Assembly (NCBI RefSeq): GCF_002160955.1
Contig: NZ_NFLN01000002.1
Span: forward strand, 1 to 64,000
Reading direction: 5' to 3'
DNA length: 64,000 nt
DNA from: Gemmiger sp. An120
GTDB taxonomy: Bacteria; Bacillota; Clostridia; Oscillospirales; Ruminococcaceae
In this document: positions 50,481 through 59,845 of the stretch, piece after piece
How positions within the stretch are numbered: position 1 is the first letter of the stretch
Layout of the letters: every line of letters starts with the position of its first letter
Translations under genes and position numbers: made by a program
The notes under the pieces: generated by a model
What the model was told of the DNA's origin: nothing
Database searches by the model: none
Seen by the model: only the letters and a program-made list of their open reading frames with translations

Positions 50481-53129
50481 ATGTTGCAACCCGGTCTTTA
50501 TGAGCAGGTCATCAATGAGGAGATTGGTGGTGAGCTGGATGCGCTTCCCGCTCAGCGACGCGCCACAGCAGCCATCGATAAGGCAGAGGCGTCTCAGGTG
50601 TTGGCGCAATATCTTGCCTCGGTAGCGCAAAAAGGGCTGGATGACCTGGTGGATAAGGGCGGCGATGTATCCGCGCAAATTGGGCTTGTTAATCAGCTGA
50701 TCCAGACCATCGAACATACAACCCAAGAAGCTGACTTTGCTCCGCTGTGCGTTGACGGCAGGGCAGAGCAGCTTCTTGCGCTTTTGCGAGAAAACGACCC
50801 TGCGTTGGTGATGGGACGCACGGCAGGTGACCTGCCTCGGCCCGAAACATCTCTGGCCCGCAGTAGCCTGTTCACTGGTGCATTGAATGAGCCACAGATG
50901 TTCTCCGAACTGAAAAAGGAGATTGCCTGCGCCGATCGGATTGATATGCTGGTGTCCTTCATCAAATGGAGCGGTCTGCGCCTAATCTTGGAAGAGCTGC
51001 GCGCATTTACTCAAAGCGGAGGCCGGTTGCGTGTGATCTCTACCTCTTACATGGGGGCCACCGACCCCAAAGCCATTGAAGAGTTGAATCGACTGCTCTT
51101 CGTGGCCCACCGGGAAGAAATTCTCCGGCAAAGTCGGTATACCTTTCAGAATATCTTACGTGACCCTAATTTCGGAGAGTTGTTTGTGGGTGGCAGCCGC
51201 CCGGAGGATCTGGACCATTTGTTCGTTTCTATCCAGACGGTGAATTCCCAGGAACTGTACAACCGTTTGCCGGCGGACTATTACGACTACATTGTGGTAG
51301 ACGAGTTTCACCATGCCGCCGCGCCTACTTATCGGCGGCTGCTGGACCATTTCCAGCCTCAGCTTCTGCTGGGTCTGACTGCTACGCCGGAACGCATGGA
51401 TGGTAAAACAGATATTATTCTCAACTACTTCGGCGGACGTATCGCGGCGGAGATCCGACTGCCGGAGGCCATCGACCGAAAACTGCTCTGCCCTTTCCAA
51501 TACTTTGGTGTGGCGGATACTGTTGATCTGGATGAACTACGCTGGGTGCGGGGCGGCTACGACAAAAATGACCTGACAAATTTGTACTCTCTAAACCGCG
51601 CGGTAGCGGAGCGTCGCGCCGGCCATATCCTGCAATCCCTGGACCACTACGTTACCGACATGGATGCAGTGAAGGGATTGGGCTTCTGCGTGTCGGTGGA
51701 GCATGCCCGATTTATGGCGGACTATTTCAACGAGCATGAGGTACCGTCCCTGTGTTTGGTGGGGCAGTCCTCTGACGATGAACGCTACACTGCCAAGAAA
51801 CGGCTGGTCGGCGGAGAGCTGCGCTTTTTGTTCGTGGTGGACATCTATAACGAGGGCGTGGACATTCCCGAAGTGAACACCGTGCTATTTTTGCGTCCTA
51901 CCGAATCCCTCACGGTGTTTCTGCAGCAGCTGGGCCGCGGCCTGCGCCTATCCGAGGACAAAGAATGCCTGACGGTGCTAGATTTCATTGGGCAGGCCAA
52001 CCGCAAGTACAACTTTGAGGAAAAGTTTGCGGCGCTGCTCTCAAATACTAACCATAGCGTGCAATACGAACTCAAGCACGGATTCATTTCGGCACCCAAG
52101 GGTTGCTATATCCAGTTGGAAAAGAAACCGACTCAGGTGATTTTGGATAGCATCAAAAACTCCTTCGGCCTGCGGGCGGGGCTGGTTGGTCGCATCCGCA
52201 CTTTTGAGGAGGACACCGAACTGACACTGAACCTGTCCAATTTTACACGCTATTACCATTTAGACGTCCGCACCCTTTACACTAAGGCCAGCTTTTCCCG
52301 CCTGTGTGTGGCGGCCGGCGTGAAACCAGATTTTGACGAACCGGCGGAAACCGCACTCACTCGTGCTTTTGGACGATTAGCAGCACTGGATTCTCGTCGC
52401 TGGATTAGCTTTTTGCTGGATATTCTGCCACGGTTGGATAATGTGGATTTCTCCACACTGCCACCCATTGAGCGGCGGATGCTGCAGATGTTCTATGTAA
52501 CAGTGTGGGGCAAGGCAGCCGACGATTGGCGGGATGAAGAGGTGCTGAGCAATTTGTACAGCCTGTCCGACAGTCCAGTGCTGCTGGCGGAATTGCTGGA
52601 ACTGTTGCGATTGAGATTCGACGCCATCGACTTTCTTGACCAGCCGGTGGATCTGGGCTTTGATTGCCCGCTGGATGTGCATTGTACCTACACCCGTGAT
52701 CAACTGTTGGTTGCGCTGGATTTCAATAAGCCTGCTACCGTACGAGAGGGTGTCAAATGGCTGCCGGACAAGCAATTGGATGTGTTCTTTGTCACGCTGA
52801 ACAAGGCGGACAAGGACTATTCGCCCACCACGATGTACAAGGACTACTCCATCAACGAGACTCTGTTCCATTGGCAGAGCCAGAGTACAACGACTCCAAA
52901 CTCTTCCAAAGGGCAGCGTTATATCCATCATCGGGAAATGGGCACGAAGGTTCTGCTGTTCGTACGGGAATTAAAGACCGACCTGGCCGGTACGGCACCC
53001 TACACGTTCTTGGGAACGGCCAACTATGTGAAGCACGAGGGAAGCCGTCCGATGAGCATTACCTGGAAGTTGGATGTGCCTATCCCAGCGAAGTATCTGA
53101 AGAAAACAAATAAATTGGTGGTTGGATGA
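50481..53129 (+). CDS. PLD / DEAD-helicase / DUF3427 protein with internal deletion
   Basis: An 882-residue member of the DUF3427 helicases, which normally run PLD domain, DEAD/DEAH helicase with Walker A, then DUF3427. The N-terminus (VINEEIGGELDAL, SLFTGALNEPQMFSELKKEIACADRIDMLVSFIKWSGLRL, RVISTSYMGATDPKAIEELN) matches. Then, near residue 203 (base 51090), the sequence jumps from AIEELNR directly to LLFVAHREEIL. The expected second half of the PLD domain and the GTGKT (Walker A) segment, about 150 residues, are absent. The later motifs are intact: VVDEFHHAA (II), LTATPERMDGK (III), QQLGRGLRL (VI). The frame is unbroken. Without motif I it should not hydrolyse ATP, and without the HKD pair it should not cut DNA. 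It is the first gene of the operon. Confidence 0.85.
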   Translation: MLQPGLYEQVINEEIGGELDALPAQRRATAAIDKAEASQVLAQYLASVAQKGLDDLVDKGGDVSAQIGLVNQLIQTIEHTTQEADFAPLCVDGRAEQLLALLRENDPALVMGRTAGDLPRPETSLARSSLFTGALNEPQMFSELKKEIACADRIDMLVSFIKWSGLRLILEELRAFTQSGGRLRVISTSYMGATDPKAIEELNRLLFVAHREEILRQSRYTFQNILRDPNFGELFVGGSRPEDLDHLFVSIQTVNSQELYNRLPADYYDYIVVDEFHHAAAPTYRRLLDHFQPQLLLGLTATPERMDGKTDIILNYFGGRIAAEIRLPEAIDRKLLCPFQYFGVADTVDLDELRWVRGGYDKNDLTNLYSLNRAVAERRAGHILQSLDHYVTDMDAVKGLGFCVSVEHARFMADYFNEHEVPSLCLVGQSSDDERYTAKKRLVGGELRFLFVVDIYNEGVDIPEVNTVLFLRPTESLTVFLQQLGRGLRLSEDKECLTVLDFIGQANRKYNFEEKFAALLSNTNHSVQYELKHGFISAPKGCYIQLEKKPTQVILDSIKNSFGLRAGLVGRIRTFEEDTELTLNLSNFTRYYHLDVRTLYTKASFSRLCVAAGVKPDFDEPAETALTRAFGRLAALDSRRWISFLLDILPRLDNVDFSTLPPIERRMLQMFYVTVWGKAADDWRDEEVLSNLYSLSDSPVLLAELLELLRLRFDAIDFLDQPVDLGFDCPLDVHCTYTRDQLLVALDFNKPATVREGVKWLPDKQLDVFFVTLNKADKDYSPTTMYKDYSINETLFHWQSQSTTTPNSSKGQRYIHHREMGTKVLLFVRELKTDLAGTAPYTFLGTANYVKHEGSRPMSITWKLDVPIPAKYLKKTNKLVVG
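51080..51096 (+). other. Apparent in-frame deletion junction
   Basis: Here the PLD-domain text (AIEELNR) meets helicase text (LLFVAHREEIL) that in family members follows Walker A. About 450 bases appear to be missing in frame. Confidence 0.65.
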
Positions 53130-53140
53130 GGAGTGTGTTT

Positions 53141-53389
53141 ATGATCAACAGCAAATTTGAACCGTTGGCGCTTTATTTTCAATGTCAGAATGAACCTCAA
53201 ATTGTTCTTTCATTTGAAGAAATAGAAGCTATCTTAGAATTTAAGCTGTGCAAATCGGCGAGAAAGTACATCGCCTATTGGCAACCGTCAAAGACGTATA
53301 CGCTACCTAATATTTGCCTGGATGTAGGATATAGGATTAAAGATGTAGACTTGAAATATGAGAAAGTTCGTTTGGATCACCGCGGGTGA
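53141..53389 (+). CDS. DUF7662-like small protein
   Basis: An 82-residue protein. INSKFEPLALYFQCQ...IVLSFEEIEAILEFKLCKSARKYIAYWQP...ICLDVGYRIKDVDLKYEKVRL has the pattern of the small DUF7662 domain seen in bacterial defence and restriction neighbourhoods. ATG 53141 follows GAGGAG; an in-frame ATG at 53126 overlaps the helicase stop. The 3' end runs into a 33-codon frame at 53358. Function unknown. Confidence 0.6.
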   Translation: MINSKFEPLALYFQCQNEPQIVLSFEEIEAILEFKLCKSARKYIAYWQPSKTYTLPNICLDVGYRIKDVDLKYEKVRLDHRG

Positions 53390-53459
53390 GATCGACCAAT
53401 ATGATTTTTGCCCGGCGGATGAAGTGATTTTGGGAAAGTTGAAAGCAGAGGGTGAATAA
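53358..53459 (+). CDS. 33-codon small ORF coupled to neighbours
   Basis: An ATG at 53358 opens a 33-residue frame (MRKFVWITAGEIDQYDFCPA and on) that overlaps the end of the DUF7662-like gene and whose TAA overlaps the ATG of the PLD-ATPase gene (TAATG). It is too short for a domain. The acidic C-terminus could be a genuine coupling peptide or the former tail of the upstream protein. No independent ribosome-binding site of note. Confidence 0.35.
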   Translation: MRKFVWITAGEIDQYDFCPADEVILGKLKAEGE

Positions 53460-55456
53460 TGGAAAATCTATCTCTGTTCAATTGGGAGAGTGCGGAACAA
53501 GAGCAGATGCCACAGAACAACTCGGGCAATCTGGATGTAGTAAAGATGGAGTTTTTGGAGGCTGAAACACTTTCCTGGAAAGAGCTATTCTCGGGTTTTG
53601 ATACTCTGCATGCGATTACCTATTCATCAGGAATAGGCTTTGTCTATCAGCTGTTGGAAATGTTTCAGAAAGCTGAAATCGTGTTCGGCTGTGATGAGGT
53701 GATTTCCTATTCGCTGCAAGAAATTATGGCCTATCAATGCAAAACCATTGAGCGACTTCGAGAGTCGGCCAGTAAAAGAAAGATAGACTTGGTCGCGCGC
53801 ATTGAAAAAGGAACGCTTCGTTTCTTCGTGGCACGAAATGTGCTATCTCACGAGAAAATATACCTGCTTTCAGCGGAGAATGGCCGAAAGCGCGTTATAA
53901 TGGGATCGGCCAATATGTCTTTTGCGGCATTTGGAGGTAAACAGCGTGAGAATATTTCTTATATTGACGGAGACAAAGCCTACGATTGGTATTGGGACTG
54001 CTATTGCCAGCTGAAAGAAGAAAGTACGGATGAAGTCGCCCAAGAATCCCTTCTGTGTGCAGACGATGCGGAAAATCTGGAACAACTTCCTATTGCCAGG
54101 ACGATACAGGTGAAAAAAGCGTTTGTGCTACAGCCTGTGCAGGAAGCAAAAGAGGAAGTCCGCTTTGCATTGGATATTAAGAATTTAGCTGCAAAGTTTT
54201 CTACGGCCGTGCCGAAACCGGATAAAAAGGGGAGGCAGATGCTTTCACCAGAGAAAATGAAAACAATCCGGCGGCAGGTGGTGGCGGGCAAAACTAAAGA
54301 TAAAGAACTTCAAAACGAATACCCACAGTTGGAAATTTTCCCTGATGAGGGATTGGTTCGCCTGAATGACGCGACTTTGGATCTACAGCCCTCCCGTGAA
54401 GAGGTGGCCAAAGATATTGGGCTTTTCCTGAAGTATATGGATGGCTACGAAAAGTTTAATGGCGACAAGAAGGGGATGCAGCGGCGTTACTTTGAATTTG
54501 CCAACTGGTTTTTCTGCTCTCCCTTTATGGCTTGCATGAGAGACATGGCAGTGCGCTACAACCAAAACCTGTTGCCCTACCCGGTATTTGGTCTTGTATA
54601 CGGGCAGAGCAAAGCAGGAAAAACCAGTTTTTTGGAAACCCTACTTAAAATGATGATTGGGCAGAAAACAAAGCTTTCAGCACCGGATTTTACCCGCTCT
54701 AGTATTGAGGGATTAAAACGTACCGTAAAAGGTGCCCCAATCATTGTGGATGATTTGACTAACACTCGATTTAACCAGCATGCAATAGAGACAATCAAAA
54801 ACGATGATTTCGGAGTAGCAGATGGACTCCTTCATTATCCGGCAGTTGTTATCAGCGCTAATGAGGATGTGAAAGCTGTTGCACCGGAAGTGATTCGTCG
54901 CACGGTAATCTGCCGTGTTCAGGCAGGACTTACAAATACACAGGTTATGCAGAGTAGTGTTGTGCGTACAGTGCAACGCGAGATCGGTACCGCTTTTTAT
55001 CGTGAATATCTGCGGAGAATGCTACCAATCGTTAACGATCTTCTGGAGGCTCTCAAGGATGATGATTCTGAGAGTGCACCAGATATTTTAGCAAGATCCT
55101 CACAGGTTTTGCTCGATCTTTTCGCTGAGTATTGCGAAAGAGAAGTCCCGGACTACGTCCGTCTTTTGAGCCTCGAAGATTATTTTAGCGAGAAGGTCAC
55201 TGGCAGCTATGCGATCAAAACAATTCAAGATGCATGGCGAACCAGCCGGTCTTCTTTTGAGATTTCGGAGAAAAACAATGAGTTGCGGTATAATGCGGGT
55301 GCAACATGGGAAGCGGATCGACTTTTGAAGGAACTGCCAGAGACTTTAGAGCCACACAAATCCCGCGATTGGGTTGTAATGGATTTGGATGAGGCGAAGA
55401 AGTTTTTTGAAATTGATTTCAAGAAAAACTGGCTGGATCGGTTTAAGAGGGGATGA
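53459..55456 (+). CDS. PLD-like nuclease fused to AAA-type ATPase
   Basis: A 665-residue two-part protein. Residues 30-190 form a phospholipase-D-like nuclease with one HKD-type motif, H-x-K in LSHEKIYLLS near 129 followed by GSANMS near 149 (the GSxN element). Residues 280-560 form a P-loop ATPase: Walker A GQSKAGKTS near 382, Walker B-like APIIVDDLTN near 430, sensor Asn in VVISANEDV near 460, and Arg pair EVIRRTVICRV. A PLD nuclease joined to an AAA motor is a plausible antiviral effector; PLD nucleases usually dimerise to bring two HKD motifs together. I do not know a named system with this fusion. Confidence 0.75.
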   Translation: MENLSLFNWESAEQEQMPQNNSGNLDVVKMEFLEAETLSWKELFSGFDTLHAITYSSGIGFVYQLLEMFQKAEIVFGCDEVISYSLQEIMAYQCKTIERLRESASKRKIDLVARIEKGTLRFFVARNVLSHEKIYLLSAENGRKRVIMGSANMSFAAFGGKQRENISYIDGDKAYDWYWDCYCQLKEESTDEVAQESLLCADDAENLEQLPIARTIQVKKAFVLQPVQEAKEEVRFALDIKNLAAKFSTAVPKPDKKGRQMLSPEKMKTIRRQVVAGKTKDKELQNEYPQLEIFPDEGLVRLNDATLDLQPSREEVAKDIGLFLKYMDGYEKFNGDKKGMQRRYFEFANWFFCSPFMACMRDMAVRYNQNLLPYPVFGLVYGQSKAGKTSFLETLLKMMIGQKTKLSAPDFTRSSIEGLKRTVKGAPIIVDDLTNTRFNQHAIETIKNDDFGVADGLLHYPAVVISANEDVKAVAPEVIRRTVICRVQAGLTNTQVMQSSVVRTVQREIGTAFYREYLRRMLPIVNDLLEALKDDDSESAPDILARSSQVLLDLFAEYCEREVPDYVRLLSLEDYFSEKVTGSYAIKTIQDAWRTSRSSFEISEKNNELRYNAGATWEADRLLKELPETLEPHKSRDWVVMDLDEAKKFFEIDFKKNWLDRFKRG

Positions 55457-55461
55457 ATGCA

Positions 55462-55773
55462 GTGAAAAGATATTACAAACTTGTTCGCGACCGTATTCCT
55501 GAGATTGTCGAATCGGATGGCAAGCGCTGCATAGTAGAAATACTTTCAGACGAAGAGTACCTGCTTTTGCTGGACCACAAATTGGATGAGGAGCTGGCAG
55601 AATACCAGGAAAGCAAGTCCCTAGAGGAATTGGCCGATTTGCTGGAAGTGATCCGAGCTGTAGTGAAGGCCCGTGGCTGGACGATGAAAGAACTGGAGCG
55701 AATGCGCGCTAAAAAGGCCACTGAACGCGGTGGATTTGAGAAAAAGATTCTGCTAATGGAAGTGTGGGAATGA
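55462..55773 (+). CDS. MazG-like nucleotide pyrophosphohydrolase
   Basis: A 103-residue all-helical protein of the MazG/phosphoribosyl-ATP pyrophosphatase superfamily. YYKLVRDRIPEIVES is the usual start, and the Mg-binding EELAEYQ...EELADLLEVIRAVVKARG gives E-x-x-E and E-x-x-D-type ligands. It cleaves nucleoside triphosphates to monophosphates. GTG 55462 has GAGGGG nine bases upstream; ATG 55453 overlaps the previous stop and has none at a usable distance. In this operon it may lower nucleotide pools or guard against modified dNTPs. Confidence 0.82.
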   Translation: MKRYYKLVRDRIPEIVESDGKRCIVEILSDEEYLLLLDHKLDEELAEYQESKSLEELADLLEVIRAVVKARGWTMKELERMRAKKATERGGFEKKILLMEVWE

Positions 55774-56228
55774 ACACGGCAATGTTGCAAGAACAGGTGG
55801 CGGAGAAGATACAGATGCTTTACCAGATTTCGCGGGATTTAGAGACATTATTTCCGGGGCGGCACTATACCCCGGACGGACACATAATAGGCAGCATTGG
55901 GGAAGCTCTAGCAGCTAGCTTCTATGGTTTGGATTTGTTTACAGCTTCGGAAGAAACACATGATGCCAAGGCGCCGGATGGCCGACTGGTACAAATTAAA
56001 GCAACCCAAATTCAGAGGGTCGCCTTGTCCAGTGAGCCGAAATGGCTGCTCGTCCTAAAAATCCATCGCGATGGGACCTTTTCCGAGGAGTACAACGGCC
56101 CTGGGGCTTTGGTTTGGGCGCATTGCGGGAAAATGCAGAAAAATGGTCAGCGGCCTATTTCTTTGACTATGCTCCATCAGTTGCAGGAGAAAGTTCCCGT
56201 TTCCCAGCGTCTGCAGCGAATCGTGTGA
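55770..56228 (+). CDS. DUF6998-like nuclease-fold protein
   Basis: A 152-residue protein of DUF6998 type. The motif IGSIGEALAASFYGLDLF...THDAKAPDGRLVQIKATQ resembles a PD-(D/E)XK endonuclease core: Glu in GEALA, Asp in DAKA and Q-I-K. The start codon overlaps the MazG stop (ATGA), so they are coupled. It may be a nuclease or recognition component for foreign DNA; activity untested. Confidence 0.65.
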   Translation: MNTAMLQEQVAEKIQMLYQISRDLETLFPGRHYTPDGHIIGSIGEALAASFYGLDLFTASEETHDAKAPDGRLVQIKATQIQRVALSSEPKWLLVLKIHRDGTFSEEYNGPGALVWAHCGKMQKNGQRPISLTMLHQLQEKVPVSQRLQRIV

Positions 56229-56239
56229 GGTGAAAGTTC

Positions 56240-58507
56240 ATGCCTGCCTACCATTCCGTCTCCGGAAGCGTGGCCGAGGATCTGTTCATTGAATTGTTCA
56301 GCGAGACCTTCGGTGCGGAGAAAACCAAGTACCTGTATTCGCAGTATCATTTTTACGATATCTACCAGAACAGCCGCTATGCCGATTTCATGCTGGAAAG
56401 CGACGCGCATCGAATCGCCATCGAGATCGATGACGAAGCTTCCCACAACAAAAGCTTGGTGGCGTCCACCAAGTTTTACGACGACCTCCTCAAGCAAAAC
56501 AGCATGGTGTATTTGGGGTGGGACGTGTATCGCTGGGCGGTGCGTCAGATGCAGATTCAGCCTGACGCGGTCAAGGACGAGTTGCGCGTGTTCCTCGGCA
56601 GCCATCCCCAGTTCAAGGAGATCGAGGACTATCTTCCGCCCCAGCGCGGCAAAGAACTGGACGGTTCCCATCTGGATTTGAAAAAGCACCAGATCGAGGC
56701 ACTAAAATCGCTGCAAGCCATGCGGGACAACAGTGAAACCATCGCTCTGTTGTACCACGCCACCGGCACCGGAAAGACGGTAACCGCAGTCATGGACGCG
56801 AAAAACTGCGGCGGACGCACGTTGTTCCTGGCTCATACCCAGGAGCTAGTGAACCAGGCTACGGAGACCTTCCGCAAGTTGTGGCCAAGCGTCACGGTGG
56901 GGCGGTATGTGGAGAACATGAAGCAGCCTAACGCCCATGTGGTCTGTGGCAGTGTGCAGAGCGTGGCGCTGCATCTGGATGAGTTCCGGGGTGATGCCTT
57001 TAACTACCTGATCGTGGATGAAGCACATCATGCCTCCGCCGATACATACCAGAAAATTTTGTCCTACTTCAAGCCTTCCTTCACCCTGGGGCTGACCGCC
57101 ACGCCGGAACGGACGGACGACGGCAAGGTTATTTTGGAAATTTTCAAGAACACCGCCCACAAGCTGGACATCCAGACGGCGGTGGAGATCGGCGAGCTCG
57201 TGCCGATTCGTTGTATCCGCATCCACACCAACATCGACCTGACCAAGGTGCGCTTTAACAGCGTGCAATACAACATCCGGGATCTGGAGAGTAAGATCTA
57301 TGTGCCGGAGCGCAACCGTCTTATTGTGGATACCTGGCTGCAATACGTCCGGGATAAGCGCACGGTGGTGTTTTGCGCCTCTGTGAAACACGCCGAGCAG
57401 ATCGCCGAATTGTTCCGGGAGGCAGGCGTGCGGGCCGCGTCGGTGTCCGGCGGTATGAAGCAAGCGGAGCGCAAGGAGTTCCAGGACAAGTTCGTCAGCC
57501 GGGAGATCCAGGTGCTTTGCGCCTGCGATCTGCTCAACGAGGGCTGGGACTGCCCGGAAACGGAAGTCCTATTCATGGCCCGCCCCACCATGTCCCGGGT
57601 GCTCTACACCCAGCAGCTGGGCCGCGGAATGCGGCTCTATTCGGGCAAAGAAAGCCTAATGGTCTTTGACTTTGTGGACAACGCCAGCCAGTACAATATG
57701 CCCCAGTCGCTGCATCGCTTGTTCAAACTGAAAGAATACCGACCTGGTCAACTGGCGGTTGCGCCTGGAGTCAGGAAGGCTGCGGAAGCGGAACTGTACG
57801 CGAAAGGGGAGAAGCCGGAGGCGCTGATCGACTGGCCGGTGGACGCCATCGATTATGAACTGGTGGACATCTTCAACTGGCAGGACGAGGCGGAAGGGAT
57901 GATCTCTCAGATGGAGTTCGTCCGTCGTGTGGACGTGCAGACCGAGACCATCGAGCGATATGTGCGGGAAGGCAAGCTGGTGCCCGACCTGGTTGTGCCC
58001 ATGAGTGAGCACAGGACCTTCAAGTATTTCAAGAAGGAAACGCTGGAGGAGTATGCTACTCAGTACGGCTGGACCTTGATCGATGACTCCAACCGCAAGG
58101 AGCTGTTTCTGGACATGATCCGCCAGATGGATATGAGCTATTCCTACAAGCCGGTGCTGATCAAGGCCATTCTGCTCTATGCTGATGATAAGGGCCGGAT
58201 CAAGCTGGAGGACATCGTTTCCTATTTCCGCTCTTACTACGAAGGCCGGCGTGCTGCCGGGCTGGTGGTGGAAAAGAAAAACAGCATCTTCGCCAAGGGA
58301 GGCTATACCGACAAAGAGGCAGAGCGGAATATCCTGGCCAATCCCTTCAAGCGCTTTGAAGATATGCAGATGCTCCGCCATACCAAAACCCTGGGAATCG
58401 TCCAGGCGGACGACGCGGTGTGGAGAAAACTTACAAAGGAAGAAAAGGTGGAGATGGAGCGGGTCTGCGACCAAAAGCTGGCGGGATATTTTGACAGACT
58501 CTTCTGA
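56240..58507 (+). CDS. Nuclease-helicase fusion, DEAD/DEAH family
   Basis: A 755-residue protein. Residues 1-130 form a PD-(D/E)XK-like nuclease (RYADFMLESDAHRIAIEIDDEASHN, then MVYLGWDVYRW), similar to DUF559/VSR-like folds. Residues 150-520 form an SF2 helicase with Walker A ATGTGKT near 174, DEAHHAS near 259, LTATPERTDDGK near 280 and QQLGRGMRL near 455. Residues 520-755 form an accessory domain. Unlike the first helicase of the operon it is complete. AGGTG lies seven bases before the ATG. It probably acts on invading DNA. Confidence 0.85.
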   Translation: MPAYHSVSGSVAEDLFIELFSETFGAEKTKYLYSQYHFYDIYQNSRYADFMLESDAHRIAIEIDDEASHNKSLVASTKFYDDLLKQNSMVYLGWDVYRWAVRQMQIQPDAVKDELRVFLGSHPQFKEIEDYLPPQRGKELDGSHLDLKKHQIEALKSLQAMRDNSETIALLYHATGTGKTVTAVMDAKNCGGRTLFLAHTQELVNQATETFRKLWPSVTVGRYVENMKQPNAHVVCGSVQSVALHLDEFRGDAFNYLIVDEAHHASADTYQKILSYFKPSFTLGLTATPERTDDGKVILEIFKNTAHKLDIQTAVEIGELVPIRCIRIHTNIDLTKVRFNSVQYNIRDLESKIYVPERNRLIVDTWLQYVRDKRTVVFCASVKHAEQIAELFREAGVRAASVSGGMKQAERKEFQDKFVSREIQVLCACDLLNEGWDCPETEVLFMARPTMSRVLYTQQLGRGMRLYSGKESLMVFDFVDNASQYNMPQSLHRLFKLKEYRPGQLAVAPGVRKAAEAELYAKGEKPEALIDWPVDAIDYELVDIFNWQDEAEGMISQMEFVRRVDVQTETIERYVREGKLVPDLVVPMSEHRTFKYFKKETLEEYATQYGWTLIDDSNRKELFLDMIRQMDMSYSYKPVLIKAILLYADDKGRIKLEDIVSYFRSYYEGRRAAGLVVEKKNSIFAKGGYTDKEAERNILANPFKRFEDMQMLRHTKTLGIVQADDAVWRKLTKEEKVEMERVCDQKLAGYFDRLF

Positions 58508-58612
58508 AGCTCGCACGGAGCGGAGACTTCGATTGAAGCTACGGGTAGACAATAGCATTTGTCTACGACAGAAATCAAGAGAAGCTTTAATAACAAATAA
58601 GGAGGCCGTTTA

Positions 58613-59845
58613 ATGACTTTGCGTTCAACTTGTATTTGCGACGGAAAACTTATCGGTATCGAAAGCATCTTCTCTGTTGTCGATGGAATGCAGATTAATA
58701 TACCAGAAAAAGTCGAGGCGTTGCGGGCGAAAAGTAAGAACAAAGAATTGTATTGCCCTTGCGGATGTGGGGCTAACTTGATTCTTGTTGCCGGAGATCG
58801 AAATCTTCGAGCGCAGCACTTTCGCTTAAAAGGTGGGCAGTCAGATAAAGAATGTGAATTTGTATCGGAAGGTTCCATATCAATTTATTCAAAGATAGTT
58901 CTGAAATGTTGGATGAGTGATAAATATCCTGATGCTGATATTCAATCTCGCGTACCAATCTGCGAAGTAGAAGACACTGACCGTCGGTATGAAATAACTT
59001 TGCTGGCAAAAAACAAAGGTGTTGCTATTAGTTACTGCCATGATCGCGCAAATCTTACTGATGAAAAGCTAGATATCCTGGATAGAAACGTTTCTGGTAT
59101 TCATCTTCATTATGTATGCGATGTCGAAAATGCAGGAATATTTGCGCAGTATCCAGAAATGATGATGAAAATTCAAAAGAGACAGGGGTATTGTTTGTTT
59201 TTGGAATTGGGATTCGACGATAGGGGGGGACCCGCGTACTCCCAATCTAAGCTTAAAGGGGTTTTTTATTATCACAATGACAATGGGTCGTGGAAGGAGC
59301 TGGAAATCGTTTCTGATTACATATCATCCTTCGATTTTGGCAAAAATGGAGGACTATTATATTCCGGGAAATCTCTCCATTCTTTGAAAGAACAGCGTGA
59401 ACAACAATATATAAGTGAACTAAAACAACGAAGAATATTGCAGGAAAAAGCGAGGGAGCAACATCGTATTGAGAAGGAACGACGTCGGCAGGAAGCTGAA
59501 GCGAAGCGGCAGAAGTGTCTCGCACAGATGGAAAAACAACGCGCTTCAGAAGCAGAAGCCGAGAGCGAAAGAAAAGAGCAACATGCTCGAGAACTTAAAG
59601 CTAAAGAAGAACGCGAAAAAGCCATTCGGGAATGTACAAAAGAAAAAATCGATGCGATTATCGATGATGATCAAGAGCATCCTTTCCGCGATCCAGCGGG
59701 CAAGCGCTGGGTTAGATGTGAGCATTGTGGACAGATTTTCACTGAAGACAACTTTGTGATTTATGGCGGCATCCATCATGCCAATCTTGGGACTTGCAAG
59801 GAGTGCAGTAAAAAGTGTGGGATAAGGTCGACATCAAAGACGTAA
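58613..59845 (+). CDS. CoiA-like zinc/coiled-coil protein
   Basis: A 410-residue protein. Residues 35-70 (LYCPCGCGANLILVAGDRNLRAQHFRLKGG) resemble the N-terminal zinc element of CoiA-family competence nucleases. A divergent nuclease-like region follows. Residues 255-355 form a long basic/acidic coiled coil (QREQQYISELKQRRILQEKAREQ; RRRQEAEAKRQK). The C-terminus is a zinc ribbon (VRCEHCGQIF...CKECSKKCG). AAGGAGG precedes the ATG. AT-rich relative to neighbours. Function inferred only from domains. Confidence 0.65.
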   Translation: MTLRSTCICDGKLIGIESIFSVVDGMQINIPEKVEALRAKSKNKELYCPCGCGANLILVAGDRNLRAQHFRLKGGQSDKECEFVSEGSISIYSKIVLKCWMSDKYPDADIQSRVPICEVEDTDRRYEITLLAKNKGVAISYCHDRANLTDEKLDILDRNVSGIHLHYVCDVENAGIFAQYPEMMMKIQKRQGYCLFLELGFDDRGGPAYSQSKLKGVFYYHNDNGSWKELEIVSDYISSFDFGKNGGLLYSGKSLHSLKEQREQQYISELKQRRILQEKAREQHRIEKERRRQEAEAKRQKCLAQMEKQRASEAEAESERKEQHARELKAKEEREKAIRECTKEKIDAIIDDDQEHPFRDPAGKRWVRCEHCGQIFTEDNFVIYGGIHHANLGTCKECSKKCGIRSTSKT

